Below, in pieces: positions 7,092 to 14,100 of a stretch of DNA of 16,190 nucleotides (within the stretch, counting starts at the first letter, position 1; each line of letters begins with the position of its first letter). Source of the DNA: CAYNQN01 sp964530525. GTDB taxonomy: Bacteria; Actinomycetota; Acidimicrobiia; Acidimicrobiales; Acidimicrobilacustridaceae. The translations under genes were made by a program, and so were the position numbers. The notes beneath the pieces are model-generated. The model was not told the origin of the DNA. It worked only from the letters and a program-made list of their open reading frames with translations, and ran no database searches. The stretch covers positions 1-16,190 of the forward strand of contig CAZHBH010000050.1 of NCBI GenBank assembly GCA_964530525.1. Direction: 5' to 3'.

Positions 7092-7961
7092 CTAGCCGGC
7101 CGCCGCAGGCGCCGGTGATCGGGAGACCATGCTCCGGTGGATGGTCGCGATGCGCGAGACCACGACTCGCAGGGTCAGCTCGCTGGTGAGATGCGCAACC
7201 GCTGCCAGCACTCCCAATGTGATCGCCGCAGGGGCCGACCAGATCGCGGACAGCAGCGCCCCGTAGGCCGCGAAGGTGCCGAACAGGTGGGTGCCCCACC
7301 ACAGGCGCAACGGCACCGAGCGCCTTTGGTCCGCCGGGACCATGTCGGAGACGCCCTGGTAGGGCCACCAGAGGTTGATGACGGGAACGATCAGTCCCAG
7401 CACCAGCATCGCCGGAGTGCGCCGGGACGGGAGGAGCAGCGCTCGTCCGGCGACGGCGCCCAGGTAGGCCCACACGATCGTCAGCAGCGTCGCCATGGCC
7501 GTGACGCCTGTGACGATGGGGTAGAGGCTCAGCCAGATCGGCAGTGGGGGCAGCTCATCGTCGCCCGCCTTCGAGAGCTCGTCGACGTAGTCACGGAAGA
7601 AGTCCTGGATGGCTCCGTCGAGCCCCCAGATGAGCAGGCCCCAGGTCGCCACGCCCACCAGGGCGGCTGCCACCAGGAAGGGCCGGAGCACCTTGGCGAC
7701 GCGCTCCTCGTTGTCCACCGCCGTCGAAGGCTCTGCGGGAGGGGCCGGTGGTGGCGGCAGGAGCGGAGGAGGCGGGAGGGCCGGGCCCGAAGGAGGAGGG
7801 GGGAGGTGTCCGTAGGCACCGCTGCCTTCCACCGGAGCACCAGGTTTGGGCACCGTCGAGTCCGTCCATGACGACCCGTCCCACCAACGAAGGCGGTGTG
7901 GCGAAGACCAGTCGGGGTACCAGCCCGCGGAAGTCGGAGGTGGTGGCGGGAGGTCGGTCAC
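7092..7961 (-). CDS. DUF2510-DUF4328 membrane protein
   Basis: Function unknown. The N-terminus carries a DUF2510 motif (AGWYPDWSSPHRLRWWDGSSW), a short Trp-rich module common at the start of actinobacterial membrane proteins. A Pro-rich linker follows (runs of 4-5 Pro, about residues 50-75), then a DUF4328-like membrane domain with about five hydrophobic segments. Characteristic pieces are IVPVINLWWPYQGVSDM and RLWWGTHLFG. The DUF2510 motif has Trp where WYPDP usually has Pro. GTG 7961 gives the usual VTDLPPPPP start and has AAGG about nine bases ahead. GTG 7979 would add six residues and has no better signal. It lies 91 bases behind the DHA2 exporter on the same strand and may be co-transcribed with it. 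It ends tail-to-tail with the flavoprotein gene. Confidence 0.87.
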   Translation of the reverse strand: MTDLPPPPPTSAGWYPDWSSPHRLRWWDGSSWTDSTVPKPGAPVEGSGAYGHLPPPPSGPALPPPPLLPPPPAPPAEPSTAVDNEERVAKVLRPFLVAAALVGVATWGLLIWGLDGAIQDFFRDYVDELSKAGDDELPPLPIWLSLYPIVTGVTAMATLLTIVWAYLGAVAGRALLLPSRRTPAMLVLGLIVPVINLWWPYQGVSDMVPADQRRSVPLRLWWGTHLFGTFAAYGALLSAIWSAPAAITLGVLAAVAHLTSELTLRVVVSRIATIHRSMVSRSPAPAAAG

Positions 7962-8052
7962 GGCCGGAGACCTTGCCACAGACCAGGGTCGACGAGACCA
8001 CGAGGGGTGGGCCGCCCCCCGTCGCAGCGGGACCCCAGGACAGGCGCGCGGC

Positions 8053-9474
8053 TCAGTCGGTGGATGATGGCGCCCGCTGAGCCCCGCCTCCTGCCCTACC
8101 GAAGAGGGCGACGAGCGGTGCCGTGAGCAGGCCGAGGATGCCGAACCCGGTGAGGATGGCCTTGATGACCTCGCTCTCGTTCGCGCTCCCGGGCGAGGTG
8201 TGCGTCCCGTAGAGCGAGATGGCCAGAGCGAGGCCCACCCCGCCGAGGCTCACGAGGATGGTGAGGACGGTTCCCGATGCTGCCCCTGCCTTCTGCGCGG
8301 GGACGACCGCCTGTGTGATGACGCTTGTGTACGACCACGACATGCCGAGTCCCAGCCCTGCGATCACGGCGAGGGCGAGGTAGGTGGCGAGACCTCCCGA
8401 CATGCCCATCCCGAGCGCGCCCGCACCTCCTAGCAGCAGGGCAGCGGTCATCACGAGCCAGGGCGGAACTCGTTCGAGGTGGCCCGACGCGATGGCCGAG
8501 ACGCCACAGCCAAGCGAGAACGACAGGAAGGCGGCTCCGGCAGACGCCGGCGAGAAGCCCTCCACGTCTTGGAGGAGGATCATCGAGAGGAAGATCACGA
8601 TGGTCGTCCCGATGTTGCCTATGGCTCCACCTGCGCTCATGACGCTGAACACTCGGATGCGGAAGAGTCGGAGGTCGAGCATGGGGAAGCGGGCTCGCAT
8701 CTCAACCGCCACGAAAACGGCGAGGCCGACCAGGCCGAGGACCACCAGGCCCAGTGTCGACGGCGAGGTCCATCCCCACTCCGAGGCGCCGTCGATGCCA
8801 TAGGTGAACACGGCTATCGAAGCGATCACGAGCACGAGGCCACCCCAGTCGATCTTGCGGGGCACCGACTCGTCGCGGCTCTCGGCGACGCTCGTCACGG
8901 CGATGATGCAGATGGCCAGGCACAGCGGCACGTTGACCCACAGCACCAGTCGCCAGCTGACCAGGTCGGTGAGCAACCCGCCCATGAGGGGCCCCAGCGC
9001 CTGGCTCACGGCACCCACGGCGAAGACGAGGCCCACCGCCCGCTGCACGCGCCCGGCTGGGAAGGCGTTGGTGACCACGGCGAGCGATACGGGGAAGAGG
9101 ATCGCGCCGCCGACCCCCTGCACGATGCGCCAGAAGATGACCAGCTCGGCCGAGGTCGCAGCCCCACCGAGGAGGGAGGCGAGCCCGAACGCTCCGGCGC
9201 CGATCACGAGCCAGCGCCTGCGACCGAAGATGTCGGCCAGCCGGCCGCCCACGATGAGGCAAGAGGCTGTGGCGAGCATGTAGCCGCTGATGACCCACTG
9301 GAGGTCGGCTGCGGTGGAGTCGAGGTCTGCCGCCATGTCGGGTACGGCGGTCTGCACCGAGAAGAAGTCGAGCTGGACCACGAACACGCCGAGGATGGCG
9401 GCCACCATCGCTCCCACGAGGCCACCGCCACCCGCGAAGAGACCAGGCTTGGTGGTGCCGGCGGTGCTCGTCAT
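8053..9474 (-). CDS. DHA2-family MFS drug exporter (EmrB/QacA type)
   Basis: 473-residue inner-membrane proton antiporter, probably of 14 helices, of the kind that exports drugs or other toxic amphiphiles. Seen: LDFFSVQTAVPDM in helix 1 (motif D1; about 35-47); LQWVISGYMLATAS; GGRLADIFGRRRW (motif A; 76-88); FWRIVQGVGGAILFPVS; and AVGAVSQALGPLMGGLLTD (about 152-170), the antiporter motif C. A charged loop (ESRDESVPRKIDWGG) precedes the two extra central helices of the 14-helix type. ATG 9474 has the Shine-Dalgarno site GGAGGA five bases upstream. The LysR gene is divergent across a 445-base gap, the classic setting for a regulator and its exporter. The substrate is not known. Confidence 0.92.
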   Translation of the reverse strand: MTSTAGTTKPGLFAGGGGLVGAMVAAILGVFVVQLDFFSVQTAVPDMAADLDSTAADLQWVISGYMLATASCLIVGGRLADIFGRRRWLVIGAGAFGLASLLGGAATSAELVIFWRIVQGVGGAILFPVSLAVVTNAFPAGRVQRAVGLVFAVGAVSQALGPLMGGLLTDLVSWRLVLWVNVPLCLAICIIAVTSVAESRDESVPRKIDWGGLVLVIASIAVFTYGIDGASEWGWTSPSTLGLVVLGLVGLAVFVAVEMRARFPMLDLRLFRIRVFSVMSAGGAIGNIGTTIVIFLSMILLQDVEGFSPASAGAAFLSFSLGCGVSAIASGHLERVPPWLVMTAALLLGGAGALGMGMSGGLATYLALAVIAGLGLGMSWSYTSVITQAVVPAQKAGAASGTVLTILVSLGGVGLALAISLYGTHTSPGSANESEVIKAILTGFGILGLLTAPLVALFGRAGGGAQRAPSSTD

Positions 9475-9690
9475 CGTTGTCCTCCGAGCCCCGACGTGGT
9501 CCAGGAACTGCTCTGCGGCTCGCCGCGTACCCTACGAGGCCCGGCAACGCAGCGAGAAGCTCTCCCCGCTCGACCGGCTGTCCGCCACGAGCTTCGGGCG
9601 GACTCCATCGGCGCGCCGCGCCGGCCTCGAGGTCACCTGGCGCTCACGTCTGGGACGTGCCTCTGGAGCCGCCGCCCGTAGCCCTACAAG

Positions 9691-9711
9691 GGCCATCGAC
9701 AAGCGATGGCC
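9691..9711. repeat. Perfect inverted repeat, 8-base arms
   Basis: GGCCATCG (9691-9698), loop ACAAG, CGATGGCC (9704-9711). It lies between divergent regulator and exporter genes. It may be an operator, or an RNA hairpin if the exporter transcript starts upstream of it. It does not contain the T-N11-A core usual for LysR-type regulators. Confidence 0.5.
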
Positions 9712-9728
9712 GAGATGGCCCACCACAA

Positions 9729-9747
9729 TCCCGTCCCCTGGACGGGA
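9729..9747. repeat. Perfect inverted repeat, 8-base arms
   Basis: TCCCGTCC (9729-9736), loop CCT, GGACGGGA (9740-9747). It starts 18 bases after the end of the previous inverted repeat and has a different sequence, so the two are not copies. Possible operator or RNA hairpin. Confidence 0.5.
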
Positions 9748-9832
9748 GGTCCGCTCGATCGCGGGCGCTCTTGGGGGCAAGTCATCGACGAATGCCCTGG
9801 TAAGAGGCAGTACGCAAGACACGAGCTGAGGG

Positions 9833-9854
9833 TTTATCGAATTTATCTTGTATC
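9833..9854. promoter_or_regulatory. AT-rich TATC triplicate upstream of the lysR promoter
   Basis: TTTATC occurs at 9833-9838 and 9842-9847, and TGTATC at 9849-9854, giving three TATC units within 20 bases. The block sits just upstream of the lysR -35 box in DNA much richer in A and T than its surroundings. It could be a regulator site or an UP-like element. No factor can be named. Confidence 0.3.
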
Positions 9855-9858
9855 TGCC

Positions 9859-9887
9859 TTGAATCACGCTTGTGGATCCGTTACGGT
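9859..9887 (+). promoter_or_regulatory. Promoter of the LysR gene
   Basis: -35 TTGAAT (9859-9864), a 17-base spacer, and -10 TACGGT (9882-9887). This is the only promoter in the window with a recognisable -35 box at the standard spacing. It predicts a start near 9894 and a leader of about 26 bases carrying the AAGGAG site. Confidence 0.55.
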
Positions 9888-9903
9888 GCCCTTGTACCGA
9901 GCG

Positions 9904-9909
9904 AAGGAG
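9904..9909 (+). promoter_or_regulatory. Ribosome-binding site AAGGAG before the LysR gene
   Basis: AAGGAG ends ten bases before ATG 9920. A second purine run, AGGGGG (9931-9936), lies four bases before the in-frame ATG 9941, so both starts are possible. Confidence 0.5.
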
Positions 9910-9919
9910 ATACATACGG

Positions 9920-10831
9920 ATGGCTCGTATAGGGGGTGCCATGTCTTTCAGCATCGATGATCTGAGGGCGTTCACCCTGGTGTCGCGTGAGAGAAGCGTG
10001 AGCCGTGCAGCCCTTGTGTTGGGGGTGGCTCAGCAGTCGGTCTCCGAGAGGATCCGCCGCCTCGAACGCCGCTTGGGAGTGGACCTCTTCGTGAGGCTTC
10101 CTCACGGCATGGCGCCGTCGGCCGCCGGATATCGCTTCCTTCCCTACGCCGAGCGCACCCTCGCCCTGGCCGACGAAGCCCTCGCTGCCCTGCAGGGCGA
10201 CGACGTGGTGCGCGTGGTGGTCCAGAGCTCCGTGTCGGTGGCGGTGATGCCCCACCTCTCGGGGACGCTCGACGGGCTCGACATGAAGATCACCGAGGAG
10301 GCCGATGCCGAGCGGGTCCTCGCCGCCGTCACCGACGGCGCTGCCGACGTCGCCTTCGGCTCCTTCCCGGGGGTGGACGCATCGGGGGGCAACGGCCACC
10401 TCCCCCAGCCGCATGAGATGGCCGACCGGCGCATGGGCCTGATCGTGGAGCGGGCGTTCGACGACCCCGTGGTTTGCGTGGCCCCTCCGGGCCATCCCCT
10501 CGCCGAGCGCCGGGGCCTTCGCTTCGCGGATCTCGCCGGTCTGAGCGTGCGCACCGACATGGGGGGCGACCTCTCGTCATCGGTCCCCAACGGCTCACCG
10601 GCCGATCTCCGGCTGAGCCCCAGGGCCAACGTCGCTCGAGACATCGCGGACGGTTCGTTGGTGGAGCTGGACGTCATCGACCTGCCGGAGTGGGTGGTTC
10701 CGGTGCACGTCGCCTACCGCGACACCGATCGGGATCGCCCGTTCGTGTCGGCACTGCGGGCCGCGTTCGCCAACCCGCTGCCGGCGGCACCCGCCAACGG
10801 GGCGCGGGCTCTAAGCCGGGACGTCGCCTGA
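9920..10831 (+). CDS. LysR-type transcriptional regulator
   Basis: DNA-binding regulator, 303 residues from ATG 9920 or 296 from ATG 9941 (MSFSIDDLRAF...), the usual LysR length. Seen: an N-terminal winged helix-turn-helix, FTLVSRERSVSRAALVLGVA and QQSVSERIRRLERRLGVDLF, with VRLPHGMAPSAAGYRFLPYA after it; then an effector domain with VVCVAPPGHPLAERRGLRFADLAG. The effector domain is odd. Between FADLAG and SPRANVARDIADGSLVEL there are only about 20-25 residues, where the family normally has around 60, including the '..LVAAGLGIALLP' strand-helix. GVDASGGNGHLPQPHEMADR is extra, and so is the C-terminal tail (PLPAAPANGARALSRDVA). It is divergent from the DHA2 exporter, which it may regulate. Ligand unknown. 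Confidence 0.88.
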   Translation: MARIGGAMSFSIDDLRAFTLVSRERSVSRAALVLGVAQQSVSERIRRLERRLGVDLFVRLPHGMAPSAAGYRFLPYAERTLALADEALAALQGDDVVRVVVQSSVSVAVMPHLSGTLDGLDMKITEEADAERVLAAVTDGAADVAFGSFPGVDASGGNGHLPQPHEMADRRMGLIVERAFDDPVVCVAPPGHPLAERRGLRFADLAGLSVRTDMGGDLSSSVPNGSPADLRLSPRANVARDIADGSLVELDVIDLPEWVVPVHVAYRDTDRDRPFVSALRAAFANPLPAAPANGARALSRDVA

Positions 10832-10847
10832 AGCCCGACGAGGGGGG

Positions 10848-10864
10848 CCGGCGGGTCCTGCCGG
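10848..10864 (+). terminator. Possible terminator hairpin after lysR
   Basis: CCGGC (10848-10852) and GCCGG (10860-10864) with a seven-base loop, 17 bases after the lysR stop. A second short hairpin, CGCAG-CTT-CTGCG, lies at 10925-10937. Neither has a T-tract. The rest of the 192-base gap before the next gene shows no clear promoter. Confidence 0.25.
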
Positions 10865-10988
10865 GCAGTAGCCGCGAGCTCCCAGCGCTCCGTCGATCGC
10901 CTGGCGGCGCCCGAGCTCCGCTGACGCAGCTTCTGCGGACTGCCCGTCACCCACCAGTCGATCTGAACGAACAGGACGAGATCAACAA

Positions 10989-11014
10989 GTCAGTCAGCTA
11001 GTCAGCAGAATCAG
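10989..11014 (+). repeat. Short GTCAG-type direct repeats before the surface-protein gene
   Basis: GTCAG at 10989-10993, 10993-10997 and 11001-11005, and ATCAG at 11010-11014, just before the start of the large gene. The last copy runs into the purine tract AGGGGGG (11013-11019), the likely ribosome-binding site four bases before ATG 11024. The repeats may be chance or slippage. Confidence 0.35.
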
Positions 11015-11023
11015 GGGGGTTCC

Positions 11024-11170
11024 ATGAGAATGTCGTTGCTAGGTACTGCGCGCGGTACGTCCGCTTCCGCACGCACGAAGAGGTGGCGAGCTGCCACGGT
11101 CGCACTGCTGGTGCTGGCCATGGTCGGCTCGCTGTTGGCCTTGGCGGTCCCGCCGCCCTCGGCCGGCGCT
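11024..11170 (+). other. Signal peptide of the surface protein
   Basis: Residues 1-49: a basic N-region (RGTSASARTKRWR), a hydrophobic core (VALLVLAMVGSLLALAV), then PPPSAGA followed by QDF. The A-G-A end fits signal peptidase I cleavage after residue 49. The N-region is long, as is common in actinobacteria. There is no lipobox cysteine, so it is not a lipoprotein. Confidence 0.85.
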
Positions 11171-14100
11171 CAGGACTTCCCGCCGCCCGCGGGGGAGACC
11201 ACCAACATCAACTGGCCCACCGACTGCCTTGGGGGTGCCCTCGGCATCCTTCACCCCGAGAAGAACACGATGGGCTTCGCTGTTACTGCCCCGGCCAACG
11301 TGGAGCCCGGCGAGCAGTTCACGGTGCGCTTGGCACACGAAGGCTCAGCGTTCCCGTTCGAGGTGTTCGACCCTCAGCACGTGGTGCTGACGAACCTCCA
11401 GAACATCACCCTCGGCTTCAACCTGCCCACCAATGCCTCGGTCGACAACTTGGCCCTGGTTCCCGACACCTCCATGGGACTCACGGGCAACGTGGCGGTG
11501 GCCATTGACAGTTCATTCACTCCCGCACGCATGGTGCTGAGCGTGCAGACGGTGCCGAAGAACCCCATTGGCCCGAACCAGGAAACTCCCTTCCGCTTCC
11601 CGGCCATCGACATCACGATGACCGCCACCGGCGGTGAGGGTGCTCGGATCGTCAACCGCGTTGCAGGCACCGACTACGACACGGCCGGCTACCAGTTCCA
11701 GAGCGTGACCAACCTCGCCATCGCCACGGTGCGCTGTTGGAACGAGTTCGGCGGTCAGTCGCCCGCTATGACCGACATCGTCGTTGGGTCTGGCAGTACC
11801 GTTCTCCCTACCGTTACCACGCTCGATGTGACGCCTGGGGTCGTGATGGGTGGCGGGGAGATAACCCTGCGCTCTGAAGTGAGCACCCCTTCCGGCGTCC
11901 AAGCTGCCGGCGGAGCTGTGCGATTCGACCGTAATGGCACGCCCTTCGGCTTCGCCGAGGTGAGTGACGAGGGCGTCGCCATCCTGACCGCTCCTATCAA
12001 CACCTTGGGCACAAACACCTTCGTGGCGACTTACCTAGGATCGCCACTTGGCTTCGAAGGCTCCGTCTCTGGTTCGAAGAGTGTGCTTGTGACAAACCCG
12101 GCCAGTCGTCTGCCGGTGAGGGTGGCTCTGACCTCAACCTTCGAGAGCCCGGCCCTGGATGCCGGCCTCTTCAATTCGACCAGCGTTACTTTCAGGGCGA
12201 CAGTAAGTCGCATACCGACGGTCGCCAATTCGGCGAGCCCCACCGGCGTCGTCAACTTCTACGGTCTTGACGGCCAGCTGGGAGCTAGTGTCCCGCTTAC
12301 GGCAGACACGACGACGTCGGGAACCTCGACAGCGACGGGGAGTGTTCAGATCAAAGCCGGCTCCGGCGCTGGCGCCGTCCAAGGTGGAGTGATGGTCCGC
12401 GCCGAGTATGTGGGTGACTCCAACTACTTTCCCGCCACCGGCGCACGACCAGTCACCCAAGCCATTCAGGGAAGTGCCCCGGACGACCTGAGCACGCCCA
12501 ACGTGCCGCGGGCGGCGATTGGCTCGATGACATTCAACGATCTCGAGGCGGACTTGCCCACCGGTACGGTCGCCTACGCGAACAACAACAACCCCGCGGT
12601 AGGTGCGTACATGCTGGGTCCCTGGCCCACGATCGACTCGATCGGAACTCTGGGCCTGACCGGATCCTTCGGGGTTCCCGGACCGACGACGTTCACGGGC
12701 CCTGGTGGTCGGACGGCGACTGGATGGGTTGCCCAAGCATGGGGACCTATCACGGGGACGGTCACTCCTGCTGGTGCTGCGACCCTCACGGGCAACTTCG
12801 GCTTCGCCATCACCTCGACCACCGGAGTCGGTGGGGGCGGGACCTTCAACTACGCCAGTAGCTGCCTGGTCGGTCCCTTCCCGGTGACCCTCACCGGTTC
12901 CCGTGCGGTGAACGGTGGGCCGATCGAGTTCGATGCCCAGCCATTTACCATTCCTCCGCCCGCACCTGGATCCTGCTTGAACGATCAGGGCATCTCTCAA
13001 GCATCGGCGATTGCTGGTCTGATCGCTGGCTCCGACACGAGCTTCGAGTTCGAGGTCACTCTGCCGCCGGCGGCGGGCAACCAGGCGGCCCCGGGTTCTG
13101 CAGCCTTCTTGGTGAGCTCCGAACCGGCGACCGAGGTGATCACCGGTCGGGCATTCAGCATGACGGCCACGATGGGCGGCACTGGCGTCCCGCCCAACTA
13201 CTCCTGGGGTGGGGTCGAGTTCCTCGTTGACGGTGAGGTGCTGGGAACGGGGAGCCTGGGCAGCAACTCGAGTGTTGCCACACTCAACGTCTCCTCGGCC
13301 AACACGCTGTCGGTCGGGTCTCACGAAGTGCGCACCAGGTATGTCGCGAACGATCGCGCCGCTAGGGAGTTCCGTCCCGGGCCTCTCGGGCCGCCCTCGA
13401 CGTTGACCATCCTTCCGCCAACACCCAAGATGGCCCCGACGCTGACTCTCTCGGTACCCGAGACCGCCCAAGCGGGTGAGCTCGTGAACATCGATGTCCA
13501 GATCTCCCCGGCGCCCCAGGACATCGCCGGCCCCGCGCCTCTCACGGGCGCCATCTCGATCATCGATGAGACCTGGACCAAGGACCTCCGCACTCAGAAC
13601 ATCCGCATCGGGGCGGTCCCTGGCGGTGGAACTGTGAGCACCAGTGCCGGCACTGTAAACGTGACATCGAAGCCAGACGGGCTCTACACGGTTCAGACCG
13701 CTCTTGCGCCTGGCATGCGTGAGCTGCGCGCCGTATTCACGCCCCAGTCTCCCAACGATTGGTTCTGGGGGGATGCCACCTCTGACCTCCACGACCACGA
13801 GGTGCTTGGATTCCCAGTTCCGACATCTATCCGGGTCGTCGGCGACTCCACCTGGGGCACAGGCAAGATCGGGCAGGGTAGTGAGCTGTTCGCCCAGGTG
13901 GAGATCGATCCCAAGGCGATCGTCTCGCCGTCCGCTGGGTTCATGCCTTCCGCGTACGTCTACTGGCCAAGCCTCGACCGTCTCGTTGGTGGGACGTTCG
14001 ACTCCAGTGGGCAGGCGTGGGTGCGTTTGGATCCGTCGGCGGAGTCTTCGGTCATCGGGCATCACGAGGTCCCGGTTTACTTCGTGCCCGACATCATCCA

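Larger units (their letters stand above)
9475..9919. other. Divergent intergenic region between the DHA2 exporter and LysR genes
   Basis: 445 bases with no gene I can support. Open frames exist on both strands (for example minus 9532-9975), but their products are basic, low-complexity and unlike any family known to me. Contents: the Shine-Dalgarno site of the exporter at 9480-9485; a weak minus-strand -10 candidate TAGGGT at 9534-9529; two strong inverted repeats (9691-9711 and 9729-9747); and an AT-rich stretch from about 9831 to 9870 holding the lysR promoter. Confidence 0.6.

Noticed and set aside
9898..9922. The resemblance of GAAGGAGATACATACGG-ATG to a phage T7 gene 10 ribosome-binding region as a sign of vector sequence
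   Set aside because: The match is partial, the flanking DNA is ordinary high-GC chromosome, and AAGGAG is simply a good Shine-Dalgarno site.
9532..9975. A 147-codon minus-strand frame in the exporter-LysR gap
   Set aside because: It overlaps the lysR promoter and start, has no ribosome-binding site seen, and its product matches nothing recognisable.
10989..11014. GTCAG repeats as a CRISPR or regulatory array
   Set aside because: The units are five bases, partly overlapping and unevenly spaced, with no spacer structure.
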